64,000 bases of DNA from Arthrobacter sp. MN05-02 (GTDB lineage: Bacteria; Actinomycetota; Actinomycetes; Actinomycetales; Micrococcaceae), in assembly GCA_004001285.1 (NCBI GenBank), contig AP018697.1, positions 3,038,001 through 3,102,000 on the forward strand, given 5' to 3'. Positions 42,419-51,483 of the stretch are shown here, in pieces (the first letter of the stretch is position 1; each line of letters starts with the position of its first letter). Both the position numbers and the translations under genes were made by a program. The notes below the pieces were generated by a model. It made no database searches. It had not been told where the DNA came from and was given only the letters and a program-made list of their open reading frames with translations.

Positions 42419-43423
42419 ATGCCCACCGACGCAACTATCGAAGCGACCCCCGACGTGGCTGCGGATGCCGGATCGGGTCGCCGTCGCGCCGCGCTCATCA
42501 TCAACCCCATCAAGGCCACTACGGCCGACGTGCAGAAAGCGGTGGAACGCATCTCCGCCGAGGACGGCTGGGACGCGCCCCTCGTGATCGAGACCACGGC
42601 GGACGACCCCGGGCACGGGCAGGCGCGCGAGGCCCTCGAGGCCGGGGTGGATCTGGTGATCGCGGCCGGTGGCGACGGTACCGTCCGGTGCGTCGCCGAG
42701 GAGCTCGCCGGCACCGGGACCATGATGGCCCTCGTTCCGCTGGGCACCGGCAACCTCCTGGCCCGCAACCTCGACATCGCCGTCGACGATCCGGATGCCG
42801 CCGTCGAGGCCGCGTTCCGCGGGACCGAGCGCTCCATCGACGTCGTGCACGTGACCGTGGACCGTGCCCAGGACGCCCACGTGTTCCTGGTCATGGCGGG
42901 CATCGGCTACGACGCCGCGATCATGTCCGACACCAGGGACGACCTGAAGGACAAGGTCGGCTGGCTCGCCTACGTGGACGCCGGGATCAGGAACCTCCCG
43001 GGCCGGCCGGCGCGGACCACCATCTCCGTGGACGGCGGCAGGCCCTTCGAGCGCCGCCTGCGCAGCGTGATGGGCGGAAACTGCGGAAAGATCATGGGCG
43101 GCCTGGAGATCTTCCCCGGCGCCAGGATCGACGACGGGCTGATGGACCTCATGACCGTGGCGCCGAAGGGCAAGCTGGGCTGGCTGGCGGTCGCGGGCAA
43201 ACTCTTCGCGCGGGGCAAGGGCAGGAGCAAGGACCCCTCGCTCGAGTACTTCCAGTGCCGCACGGCCGAGGTCACCCTGCGCGAACCCCTCGAGGTGCAA
43301 CTCGACGGCGACCCCCTCGGGAAGGCGACGCACATGGCCTTCGAGATGAAGCCGGACTCGCTGCGCCTCCGGATGCCCCTGGGGTACAAGGACCCGGCGG
43401 TCGTGAGCGAACCGCTGCCCTAG
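42419..43423 (+). CDS. Diacylglycerol kinase family lipid kinase (YegS/DgkB-like)
   Basis: 334 residues. Substrate/nucleotide motifs RAALIINPIKA, then the glycine-rich VDLVIAAGGDGTVRCVAEEL and LVPLGTGNLLARNL, typical of the DAGK catalytic domain. GLEIFPGARIDDGLMDL is the conserved C-terminal block. It phosphorylates diacylglycerol or a related lipid at the membrane. Upstream ACGAAGGACATC provides the ribosome site. Confidence 0.9.
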   Translation: MPTDATIEATPDVAADAGSGRRRAALIINPIKATTADVQKAVERISAEDGWDAPLVIETTADDPGHGQAREALEAGVDLVIAAGGDGTVRCVAEELAGTGTMMALVPLGTGNLLARNLDIAVDDPDAAVEAAFRGTERSIDVVHVTVDRAQDAHVFLVMAGIGYDAAIMSDTRDDLKDKVGWLAYVDAGIRNLPGRPARTTISVDGGRPFERRLRSVMGGNCGKIMGGLEIFPGARIDDGLMDLMTVAPKGKLGWLAVAGKLFARGKGRSKDPSLEYFQCRTAEVTLREPLEVQLDGDPLGKATHMAFEMKPDSLRLRMPLGYKDPAVVSEPLP

Positions 43424-43454
43424 CGTCGCGGGCAGTCCCTGCCCTGCCCGTCCG

Positions 43455-44501
43455 TCACAGCCAGGGTTGCGGGTCGACCTTCTCGTCGTCGACCAGGACC
43501 TCGAAGTGGAGGTGACACCCGGTGGAGTTCCCCGTGCTGCCGACGGCTCCGAGGAGGTCGCCGCGCGCCACCGTCGTCCCGGCAGGCACCTCGAGCACGC
43601 TCAGGTGGTTGTAGGTGGTCTTCAGGCCGTCGCCGTGGTCGATCACGATGCGCAGGCCACCGCCATAGGCGTGCTCACCGGAGTCGACGACGGCGCCGGC
43701 ATCGGCCGCCATGACCGGGGTCCCGCACCCGCTCGCGTAGTCGAGGCCGGTGTGCAGTTCGGGTCCGTACCCGCCCAGGGGGTTGACGCGGTATCCGAAG
43801 GGGGAAGCGACGACGGGGTCGTCCACCGGAACGCTGAACGCCTTGCGCTCCTGGGCTGCGGGGGTCAGGGACGCGGAGAGGGCTCGTGCACTGGCGACAC
43901 TCGGCGCGATGCCCTCCGCGGCCGGTCCGGCGCTCTCCAGGCGGAATGGCACCGACGCCTCGGCGGGCGCCGTGACGGAGGGTGCGACACCCGAGGCGAG
44001 GGAGGTGCCGGGCGCGGCGGCGGTCGGGGCGGTGGCGGCCGACGGCGCCACCGCTCCCATGACCAGCCCTGCCGAGGCGAGCACGATCCCGGCCGTCGCG
44101 GCGTTGTCACGCAGCCGGGGGAACGACGGTAGCCGTGCTGCGCTCGGGCGGAGCGGGCGTCGCGGGCGCGAGCGAGGGTCCGTCCATGGCTCGGGGCGGG
44201 GAACGGGCACGGGACGGCGGACGCTGCGCCGTGTCGGCAGGACTGCTGCAGCGTCCCGGGCCGCCGCCTGCTGCTCGCGGAGCGCACGGCGGGTCGTAGG
44301 CGTGGCCGGGGCAGCGGGTGAGGGCGTCGGAAGGGCAGGAGCAGCGACGGACGGGACGGGCGGAAGGGCTGCACCGGCGGCCGGGACCCGGAGCGAGCGG
44401 CGGCCGGGAGGACCGGGATGGGCGGAGCGGTGAGGGACCGGGTGCTGCTGCGCTCGATCGTCGGACGCGCGGCGGCGCCCGGACGTAACCGTCTGGGTCA
44501 A
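43455..44501 (-). CDS. M23 family metallopeptidase (LytM-type endopeptidase) controlled by c-di-AMP
   Basis: 348 residues from a TTG at 44501. A basic Pro/Arg-rich N-terminal region precedes a membrane segment (TAGIVLASAGLVMGAVA). The C-terminal peptidase domain (about residues 235-348) has FGYRVNPLGGYGPELHTGLDYA with the first zinc ligands and GCHLHFEV with the HxH pair. It cleaves peptidoglycan cross-links. The TTG is chosen because GAGAGAGG precedes it and because longer readings would run into the c-di-AMP riboswitch aptamer immediately upstream. Confidence 0.85.
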   Translation of the reverse strand: MTQTVTSGRRRASDDRAQQHPVPHRSAHPGPPGRRSLRVPAAGAALPPVPSVAAPALPTPSPAAPATPTTRRALREQQAAARDAAAVLPTRRSVRRPVPVPRPEPWTDPRSRPRRPLRPSAARLPSFPRLRDNAATAGIVLASAGLVMGAVAPSAATAPTAAAPGTSLASGVAPSVTAPAEASVPFRLESAGPAAEGIAPSVASARALSASLTPAAQERKAFSVPVDDPVVASPFGYRVNPLGGYGPELHTGLDYASGCGTPVMAADAGAVVDSGEHAYGGGLRIVIDHGDGLKTTYNHLSVLEVPAGTTVARGDLLGAVGSTGNSTGCHLHFEVLVDDEKVDPQPWL

Positions 44502-44513
44502 CTGCTTACCTCT

Positions 44514-44725
44514 CTCGGACGCCCGCGAAGTCGGCTGTCGGATCCGAGCAGGAGTCGGCTCGAATCCACTCGACGCAGTCCGGGTCGCGGAGGAGCCGCG
44601 AACGGGACCGTGCAGAGCAGCAGTGCGGAAGGGCTTCACCTCCAGGCGGCGCGAGCAGCCGCGGACGTGGATCCTCCACCCCTGTCACAGAGTGTTCAGG
44701 CGGTCCGCTGACAGGGTCGGGCGTA
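44514..44725 (-). promoter_or_regulatory. c-di-AMP (ydaO/yuaA) riboswitch
   Basis: The minus-strand leader has the conserved blocks of this class in order: CCTGTCAGC, then GGGGTGGAGGATCCA, GGAGGTGAAGCCC, and the 3' block ATCCGACAGCCGACTTCGC. It ends about 13 nt before the TTG of an M23 cell-wall hydrolase, the classic target of this switch in actinobacteria, where c-di-AMP binding turns expression down. Limits are approximate. Upstream, an 11-bp inverted repeat (44733-44743, 44772-44782) may bound the transcript or bind a regulator. Confidence 0.82.
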
Positions 44726-44896
44726 CGGACCTGGATTCCGTGGAACCAGCTTCGAATGCTCAAACCCTAGGCCACGGAATCCGAAGTTACAATTCCGTTA
44801 TCCCGTCTGTGGATGATCCGTGTGATACTTCGGTCCTTTCCCGGGATCCTGCGCGAACACGCGGAAGAACCTGCGTTTTCCGGCCCGGGCGGCGCC

Positions 44897-45949
44897 TCAG
44901 GCCAGCTCTGCGCGTCCCTTGCGCCAATACCCCATGAACGCGACCTGCTTCCGGTCCACTCCGACGTCGCGCACGAGGTACCGCCGCAGGCCACGGACGA
45001 CGGCGGCCTCCCCGGCGATCCACGCGTAGAAGGGCCGGGTACCGGCAGGGCGCCCGGAACCGACGGTCGACTGTACGATGGCCGCCTCCATCCGCTGCGG
45101 CGTCTCCCACAGGATGGTCCGGTCGATGTCGACGTCCTCGGGTTCGGTTCTTCCCCGCGCACCGGCGGGACCGGCGAGCGACACCCAGCCCGGCACCCGG
45201 ACGGCATCCCGGACTGCGGCCTCCAGCTGCTCACCGTGCGGCCGGTCCCCGCGCGCCAGCCAGGTGATGGCCACCGAGGACTTCGTGGAGATGGCCTGGA
45301 CGTCCTGCAGGTCGGGCACTTCGAGGAAGGCCGAACCGCTGATGTCCTCGGGCAGCGCCTCGAGGATCGCACTGATGGCGGGTACCGCCGTCTCGTCACC
45401 GGCGAGGAGGACGTGCTGGGCGAGGCCAGGGCTCCACTCGATGCCGCCGTAGGCTCCCGCCGTCGCGCACTGCGCCGCCGAGGAGTTGGGCCCGATGATG
45501 CAGACCCGGTCACCGGGTCGGGCCGCCGCGGCCCACTCCGAGGCCGGGCCGCCCCGGCCGTGGTCGTCGAGGTGCAGCACGAAGTCGACGTCGATCTCCG
45601 GACGCGCGCCGCGGCAGCGGACGTTCCGGACCGTGTAGGTGCGCATGGAACCGCGCTCCTCCGCCGCCAGGCCCAGCCACAGCTGGTACCAGTTCGCCGA
45701 GTCCCCGCGCCTCATTATGCCTGCGATGTCCGGGCAGTCGCGGCCCTTCGAGGGTATGACGATCTTGATCCGGAGGTCGAGGGTGTCCCCTGCCACCCCG
45801 AACGCCTCGAGGCATGCACCACCGAAGGTGATGCGGCGGAAGGTGGCGCCGAGGTCCTGCACGGCGGTGACGACGACGTCGAACGCGAGCACCATGGGCT
45901 CGGTGTCGGCGACGGTCCGGCGTGTGTTCCGGTGGGTCACTTGGGTCAT
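44897..45949 (-). CDS. Siderophore-interacting protein (FAD-dependent ferric-siderophore reductase)
   Basis: 350 residues. The FAD-binding half has TFRRITFGGACLEAFG and the flavin motif RTYTVRNVR. The NAD(P)H-binding C-terminal half has LLAGDETAVPAISAILEALP and the closing GYWRKGRAE, both signatures of the SIP/ViuB family. It reduces imported ferric siderophores to release iron. The ATG overlaps the end of the ATPase gene (ATGA), making it the last gene of the iron-regulated operon. Confidence 0.92.
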   Translation of the reverse strand: MTQVTHRNTRRTVADTEPMVLAFDVVVTAVQDLGATFRRITFGGACLEAFGVAGDTLDLRIKIVIPSKGRDCPDIAGIMRRGDSANWYQLWLGLAAEERGSMRTYTVRNVRCRGARPEIDVDFVLHLDDHGRGGPASEWAAAARPGDRVCIIGPNSSAAQCATAGAYGGIEWSPGLAQHVLLAGDETAVPAISAILEALPEDISGSAFLEVPDLQDVQAISTKSSVAITWLARGDRPHGEQLEAAVRDAVRVPGWVSLAGPAGARGRTEPEDVDIDRTILWETPQRMEAAIVQSTVGSGRPAGTRPFYAWIAGEAAVVRGLRRYLVRDVGVDRKQVAFMGYWRKGRAELA

Positions 45950-46873
45950 GATGCTGCCTCCACGGGGGCGGGAACGGCGTCCTGCGGGTTGGGTCGGTAC
46001 CCCGTGGCCTGCTGCCGGCCGGCGGGGGAGGTCTGGGGACGGGCGGGTGCCGGAGGGCTGTGGTGCCTGCCTACCGGGATCACCATCGGCGTGCCGGAGA
46101 CCGGGTCCTCGATGATCCGGCACTCCAGGTCGAAGACGCTCGAGACCGTCTCCCGGGTCACGACGGCGGCGGGCGGACCGGCTGCCACGATCCGTCCGTC
46201 CCGCATCGCGATGAGGTGGTCCGCGTAGCGTGCGGCGAGATTCAGGTCGTGCAGCACCATGACGACGGTGGTGCCGGACCGCCGGTTCAGGTCCGTGATG
46301 AGGTCCAGCACCTCGACCTGGTGCGTCACGTCGAGGAAGGTGGTGGGCTCGTCGAGCAGCAGGATCCCCGTCCGTTGCGCGAGGGCCATCGCGATCCACA
46401 CTCGCTGTCGCTGCCCACCGCTGAGCTCATCCACGGTGCGGTCGGCGAGGGCGAGCGTGTCGGTGGCCTCCAGCGCGTCCGCCACCGCCTCGTCGTCCTC
46501 CGGGGTCCACTGGCGGAACCAGCCCTGGTGCGGGTAGCGGCCGCGCCCCACGAGGTCGGCGACGCTGATACCGTCCGGCGCCACGGGCGTCTGGGGCAGT
46601 AGTCCGAGGACCCGGGCGACGGCTTTCTTTCGTGGACTGGGTGGAGATGTCCGATCCGTTGAGCACGACTGCGCCCTCGACCGGCTTGAGGAGACGGGCC
46701 AGTCCGCGCAGCAGGGTGGACTTGCCGCAGGCGTTGGCTCCGACGATCACGGTCACCTGCCCTGCCGGAAGGGTGAGGGAGAGCCCGTCGACCACCGTGC
46801 GCTGGTCGTAGGCGAGGGTCAGCCCCTCGGCCGACAGGGTGTCCTGTGGCGTCGGTTCCGGGCGTGCAGCCAT
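45946..46873 (-). CDS. Iron-siderophore ABC transporter ATPase (FecE/FepC-like), frameshifted by a 4-bp duplication
   Basis: About 307 residues after repair. Walker A is GANACGKST (Ala-Cys in place of the usual Gly-Ala/Ser-Gly), with signature LSGGQRQR, Walker [13 protein letters not shown] and switch [14 protein letters not shown]. The frame is broken by a duplicated CTTT (46623-46630); one copy gives [14 protein letters not shown]. The ATG at 46873 nearly overlaps the permease stop. A 40-residue proline-rich tail is unusual. Confidence 0.88.
46623..46630. repeat. 4-bp tandem duplication inside the siderophore ATPase gene
   Basis: CTTT twice in tandem; the conserved frame requires one copy. 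Confidence 0.88.
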
Positions 46874-46875
46874 GC

Positions 46876-47955
46876 TCAGCCTCCCTGGCCTGATCGGTTC
46901 GCCGTGGCGAGCAGCCACAGGAGGAACGGGGCGCCGAGCGCGCCGGTCACGACGCCGACGGGCAGGGACGCCCCGGGGATGAGGTTCGCAGCGAGGAAGT
47001 CGGCCCCGAGGACGATCCCGGCCCCCACCAGGGCCGCCATGACCAGCGAGGGCCGGTTCCCGAGCAGCCTGCGCGCGCGATCGGCCCGGACAGGAAGGCC
47101 ACGGATGCGACGGGCCCGGCGGCCGCGGTGGCCACGGCGGCGAGGGCGACGGCGGTGGACATGAGTCCCAGCCGTGAGGCCTCGACCCGGAGCCCGAGGC
47201 CTGCTGCGGCGTCGTCGCCCAGGACGAGGCCCTGCAGGCTGCGCGAGAGGACCACCACGGCCGGCAGCAGGACCACGAGGGCGGCGACCAGGACGGCCGC
47301 ACGGTCCCAGTTGCTCGAGTTGAGCGAACCGTTGAGCCACAGCAGTGCTTCCGATGCCGTCCGGAGGTCGGTGCGGGTGATGAGGAAGTTGACCACCGCA
47401 TGCAGGACGGCCGCGAACCCGATGCCGACGAGGATCAGCCGGTAGCCGGCCACTCCCCCCCGGCGCGAGATCAGGTAGATCGCCGCGGCGACGACCATCG
47501 CCCCGACCAGCGCGGAGACGGACACGGCGACGCCGGCGGCGCCGAAGAGGACGATCGCCGTGACCGCCGAGGCACTCGCTTCCGTAACTGATGCCGATGA
47601 TGTCGGGGCTCGCGAGGGGATTCCTGAGCATGGTCTGGAACACGGCTCCGGCGAGCCCGAAGCACACCCCCACCAGGACCCCGATCACCGAGCGGGGAAG
47701 CTTGTTCTCCATCACGATGAAACTGGCGCCCGGGATGTCGGCACCCCCGAGGATCCGGAAGAGATCGGGGATGGTCACCGTGTAGGAACCGAGCAGGACG
47801 TTCACGGCGAACAGCACGACGACGACCGCCGCGGCCGCGGCCAGCCGCAGCCCGCTGCTGCGCCGGCGACGAGCACGGACGAGGGCCAGCCCTGCGGCGG
47901 GGGGCGCCGGGGCCGGAGGCGGGGCAACCGGTGAGGAGTCGAGCGTCGTGCTCAC
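46876..47955 (-). CDS. Iron-siderophore ABC transporter permease (FecCD family), second subunit, two frameshifts
   Basis: About 358 residues after repair, with 9-10 membrane helices. Family motifs are [52 protein letters not shown] and [12 protein letters not shown]. It is interrupted twice: an extra T at 47580-47581 and an extra GC in the GC-run 47071-47079. The GTG start at 47955 overlaps the stop of the first permease. It forms the membrane channel with that permease. Confidence 0.85.
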   Translation of the reverse strand: MSTTLDSSPVAPPPAPAPPAAGLALVRARRRRSSGLRLAAAAAVVVVLFAVNVLLGSYTVTIPDLFRILGGADIPGASFIVMENKLPRSVIGVLVGVCFGLAGAVFQTMLRNPLASPDIIGISYGSECLGGHGDRPLRRRRRRRVRLRAGRGDGRRRGDLPDLAPGGSGRLPADPRRHRVRGRPACGGQLPHHPHRPPDGIGSTAVAQRFAQLEQLGPCGRPGRRPRGPAAGRGGPLAQPAGPRPGRRRRSRPRAPGRGLTAGTHVHRRRPRRRGHRGRRARRIRGLPVRADRARRLLGNRPSLVMAALVGAGIVLGADFLAANLIPGASLPVGVVTGALGAPFLLWLLATANRSGQGG

Positions 47956-49020
47956 AGGTGGGCCATCCTGCGGCGCCGCACGAGCCAGATGAAGAAGGGT
48001 GCACCGACGACCGCGGTCATGATGCCCACCTGCACTTCTCCGGGCGGCAGGATGACACGGCCGATGATGTCGGCGCCGAGCAGCAGGACCGGACCGAGGA
48101 GAGCGGAGAACGGGAGGATCCAGCGGTAGTCGGCCCCCACGACGAGGCGCACGACATGCGGGATCACGAGGCCCACGAAGGCGATCGGACCGGCCGCGGC
48201 GGTGGCTGCCCCCGCACAGGACCACGACGCCCAGTGCCGTGATGCCCCGGGCGAGGTTCACGTTCTGCCCGAGTCCTCGCGCCACGTCGTCGCCCAGCGC
48301 GAGGCTGTTGAGGACCTTGCCCGTGGCCAGCGTCATCACGAGGCCCGCCAGCAGGAACGGGGCGACGGCGCCGATCACGTCCCAGCCCCGGCCGGACAGC
48401 GTGCCGACCTGCCAGAAGCGGAAGGCGTCCAGGGTCTCCTGGCTGGAGACGAGGACAGCATTCGTGAGGCTGGCGAGACCGGCGGCCAGCGCCGCGCCGG
48501 CGAGCGCGAGCTTGACCGGCGTCGCGCCCTCCCGTCCGAGGCTGGCGACGGCGTACACCGCGAGGTCTGCTGCGCCCGCACCGGCGAAGGCGCACCAGAT
48601 GTACCCGGAGGCGCTGCCCAGTCCGAAGAGATGGATCCCGACGACGACGGCGAGGGACGCTCCGGCATTGATGCCGAGGATCCCCGGATCGGCCAGCGGA
48701 TTCCGGGCGATCCCCTGCAGGGCTGTTCCGGCCGTTGCCAGCGCCGCTCCGACGAGCAGGCCGAGAACGGTGCGCGGGACGCGGGAGAGCACGACCGCGT
48801 GGTCGCCGTTGGCGGGATCGAAGGCCGTGACGGCGTCGATCATGGTGCCGAGACCGATCGAACGGGCCCCGATGGTGAGGGAGGCGATGCAGAAGGCGAG
48901 GAGGACCAGCGCGGTGAGGATCAGCTGCGCGGCGGTGCGGGGAGTCGAGGTCCGGCGCCGGGCCGACAGGGGCGGCCGGACGGCGGTCGAGGGGCGCGAG
49001 GCGGAGGCCTGGACTGCCAT
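47952..49020 (-). CDS. Iron-siderophore ABC transporter permease (FecCD family), first subunit, frameshifted
   Basis: About 355 residues after repair. [41 protein letters not shown] is the signature of FecCD permeases. The frame shifts in the C5 run 48209-48213; one base less gives [22 protein letters not shown]. First gene of the operon (permease-permease-ATPase-reductase) behind an iron box. The matching substrate-binding protein is not here but at 62.3 kb. Confidence 0.88.
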
Positions 49021-49050
49021 GGTGCCTCCCTCAGACGGTCGATGAGTCTG

Positions 49051-49069
49051 AAGTAAGGCTAGCCTATGC
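49051..49069 (-). promoter_or_regulatory. DtxR/IdeR iron box upstream of the siderophore permease operon
   Basis: AAGTAAGGCTAGCCTATGC, a palindromic AGGCTAGCCT core close to the consensus TTAGGTTAGGCTAACCTAA, about 30 bp upstream of the first permease start. Iron-bound DtxR/IdeR would repress the operon. Confidence 0.78.
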
Positions 49070-49123
49070 TGCTGACGATTAAGAAACGAGTTTGTTCCCT
49101 AATTGGGACGCCTGCTGCAGCAG

Positions 49124-49149
49124 GTGCGGGCGGCCGCCGCCGCCCGCAC
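49124..49149 (-). terminator. Hairpin terminator after the glutathionyl-hydroquinone reductase-like gene
   Basis: 10-bp stem (49124-49133, 49140-49149), 5 bp beyond the stop of that gene; separates it from the iron-box promoter. A small palindrome CTGCTGCAGCAG (49112-49123) adjoins it. Confidence 0.65.
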
Positions 49150-49153
49150 CCTC

Positions 49154-50164
49154 CTACTCGGGGGCCGGCGGGGTGCCGTCGCCGAAGGGCCGCCCGCCGA
49201 GGGATTCGCGTCCGTGATCGGTGGTCCACCCCGTGAGGTCAGGACCCTTGGGGACGATCCCGGTGGGATTGATGTCCTCGTGCACGATGTAGTAGTGCTG
49301 CTTGATCTGCTCGAAGTCAATCGTGTCGCCGAAGCCCGGCGTCTGGAACAGGTCGCGGGCGTAGCCCCACAGCGCAGGCATCTCCGTCAGCTTGTTCCGG
49401 TTGCACTTGAAGTGGCCGTGGTAGACCGGGTCGAACCGGACGAGCGTCGTGAACAGGCGGACATCGGCCTCGGTGATGGTGTCCCCCACGAGGAACCGCT
49501 GGGTGGTGAGCCGTTCCTCGAGCCAGTCGAGCGCCGTGAACAGCCGGTCGTAGGCGGCGTCGTATGCCTCCTGCGATCCCGCGAAGCCGCAGCGGTAGAC
49601 GCCGTTGTTGACCTCCGTGAACACCCGCTTGTTCACGGTGTCGATCTCTTCCCGGAGCGCCTCCGGATACAGGTCCGGAGCACCCTCGCGGTGGAATTCG
49701 GCCCATTCGCCGGAGAAGTCCAGGGTGATCTGGGGGAAGTTGTTGGTCACGACCGCCCCGGTGGTCGTGTCCACGATCACCGGCACCGTGATGCCGCGCG
49801 AGTAGTCCGGATCACGCTTGAAGAAGGCCTCCTGCAGCCGCTCGATGCCGAGGACCGGATCGCGGCCGTCCGGATCGAGGTCGAAGGTCCAGGACCGGCT
49901 GTCGTGCGTGGGGCCCGGGGTGCCGAGGGAGATCGCGTCCTCCAGCCCGAGGAGGCGGCGCACGATGATGGTCCGGTTCGCCCACGGACAGGCGCGGGCC
50001 GCGATCAGGCGGTAGCGCCCGGCCTCGACGGGATAGCCGTCCGCGCCGTCCCGCGTGATCCTCGTCTCGATGTACTGGGTGTCCCGCGTGAACTCCTTGC
50101 CGTCGGTCACGTAGGACCCCTTGGTGCTGTGTCCTGCCGTATCGGCCTGCTGTGGATCGGTCAT
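49154..50164 (-). CDS. Glutathionyl-hydroquinone reductase family protein (Xi-class GST, YqjG-like)
   Basis: 336 residues. The N-terminal thioredoxin fold has ARACPWANRTIIVRRLLGL with the catalytic Cys in CPW; the C-terminal helical domain has RFLVGDTITEADVRLFTTLVRFDPVYHGHFKCN, diagnostic of this family. Actinobacteria of this type use mycothiol rather than glutathione, so the physiological thiol may differ. It reduces thiol-quinone conjugates. Confidence 0.88.
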   Translation of the reverse strand: MTDPQQADTAGHSTKGSYVTDGKEFTRDTQYIETRITRDGADGYPVEAGRYRLIAARACPWANRTIIVRRLLGLEDAISLGTPGPTHDSRSWTFDLDPDGRDPVLGIERLQEAFFKRDPDYSRGITVPVIVDTTTGAVVTNNFPQITLDFSGEWAEFHREGAPDLYPEALREEIDTVNKRVFTEVNNGVYRCGFAGSQEAYDAAYDRLFTALDWLEERLTTQRFLVGDTITEADVRLFTTLVRFDPVYHGHFKCNRNKLTEMPALWGYARDLFQTPGFGDTIDFEQIKQHYYIVHEDINPTGIVPKGPDLTGWTTDHGRESLGGRPFGDGTPPAPE

Positions 50165-50244
50165 GCAGCCAGTCTAGGACCGCGGACATGCGGGAGGCCC
50201 GGCCGTTGACACGTCCGGGCCTCCTGGCGCAGGGTGCGGCCGGC

Positions 50245-51336
50245 CTACCGGCGGGCCGCCTCCCGCTCGTACTTCTCGCGCAGCTCGCGCCCCTCGTTGA
50301 CGAGCTTGCGGTACTTCTCGCGCTTCTTGTCGGCGGCCTTCGTGTCGCGGGGCGGTAGCTGGATGCCTTCCTCCGCCTCGATGCCGCCCTGCAGTTCCCT
50401 GCCGCGTTCCATCTCGGCGTCGAACTCGACACCGAACAGGAGCGAGAGGTTCGCCAGCCAGATCCAGAGGAGCAGCACGATCACGCCGGCGATGGCGCCG
50501 TACGTCTTGTCGTAGCTGCCGAAGTTGGCCACGTAGAGGGAGAACGCCGCGGTGGTGATGGCGAGGACGACCAGGGCGATGAAGCCGCCGAGGCTCATCC
50601 ACCGGAACTTGGGCTGCTTGATGTTGGGTGAGCCGTAGTAGAGGACGGCGATCATGAGCACCGCGAAGAACACGACGACGGGCCACTTGGCGATGTTCCA
50701 GATGGTCAGGGCGGTACCGCCGAGGCCGATCGTGTTCCCGACGGCCTCGGCGACGGGACCGGAGAGCACCAGCATGAGGCCCATGACGACGATCAGGACG
50801 AGGACGATGACGGTGACGAGGAGCATCTGCGGGCGCAGCTTGAAGAAGCTCCTGCCCTCCTCGACCTCGTAGACGCGGTTCATCGCGCGGGAGAAGGCGT
50901 TGACGTAGCCCGAGGCCGACCAGATGGCGCCGAGGAGGCCGATCACGAACGTGAGGCCCGCCGCCTGGTTCGAGGCGAGGCTCTCGATCGTCGGCTTGAT
51001 CGTCTCGACAGCGTCCGCAGGGGCGAACTGTCCGATGATCTCCAGGACCTGGTTGGTGGTGTTCTGCGCCTGCCCGAACAGCCCGAGGAGGGACAGCAGG
51101 GCGAGGATGCCGGGGAAGATCGCGAGGACCGCATAGTACGTCAGCGCCGCGGCCAGGTCGGTGCACTGGTCCTTGCCGAACTCGTTGAGCGACCGCTTGA
51201 ACACGTATTTCCAGGCTGGCTTCCCGATGTCCTTCGGATCATCCGGCTTCCGGGGATCGTTCGGATCGGGTGCGGTCTGCGCCTTCTGTGCGGCGTCGCT
51301 CTTCGGCTCGCTGCTGACCCTGCTGTTGCTGCTCAC
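50245..51336 (-). CDS. YihY / BrkB family membrane protein
   Basis: 363 residues with six membrane helices between about residues 60 and 310. Family motifs: LAAALTYYAVLAIFPGILALL, IWSASGYVNAFSRAMNRVYEVEE and LLLWIWLANLSLLFGVEFDAE. Charged N- and C-terminal cytoplasmic tails. Members were once called ribonuclease BN; the real role is an undefined inner-membrane transporter or channel function. Confidence 0.9.
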   Translation of the reverse strand: MSSNSRVSSEPKSDAAQKAQTAPDPNDPRKPDDPKDIGKPAWKYVFKRSLNEFGKDQCTDLAAALTYYAVLAIFPGILALLSLLGLFGQAQNTTNQVLEIIGQFAPADAVETIKPTIESLASNQAAGLTFVIGLLGAIWSASGYVNAFSRAMNRVYEVEEGRSFFKLRPQMLLVTVIVLVLIVVMGLMLVLSGPVAEAVGNTIGLGGTALTIWNIAKWPVVVFFAVLMIAVLYYGSPNIKQPKFRWMSLGGFIALVVLAITTAAFSLYVANFGSYDKTYGAIAGVIVLLLWIWLANLSLLFGVEFDAEMERGRELQGGIEAEEGIQLPPRDTKAADKKREKYRKLVNEGRELREKYEREAARR

Positions 51337-51409
51337 GGATACCTCCCGCTATGGCCCTGATAAAGGCGTCGTGCGCCCTTGCGGCTGTACGTCTCCTTCA
51401 ACTGCACCA

Positions 51410-51421
51410 TAAGCTTACTTA
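51410..51421 (+). promoter_or_regulatory. Palindromic motif TAAGCTTACTTA (shared element, copy 3)
   Basis: Perfect match to TAAGCNNNCTTA, 62 bp upstream of the NAD-dependent epimerase start. Confidence 0.55.
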
Positions 51422-51483
51422 GTAGTCCAGTTCGGATCAGCACCCGCTCCGACCCCACAACCAGCAGGCCAAGGAGTAGAACC

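Noticed and set aside
45945..46873. The Walker A of the siderophore ATPase (GANACGKST) as a degenerate, inactive site
   Set aside because: GKST is intact and FecE/FepC relatives commonly have Asn-Ala/Gly-Cys/Ser before it; no loss of function is implied.
49112..49123. CTGCTGCAGCAG palindrome near the iron box as an extra regulator site
   Set aside because: It adjoins the terminator of the oppositely placed gene end, is GC-rich and does not match DtxR/IdeR or other operators I can name.
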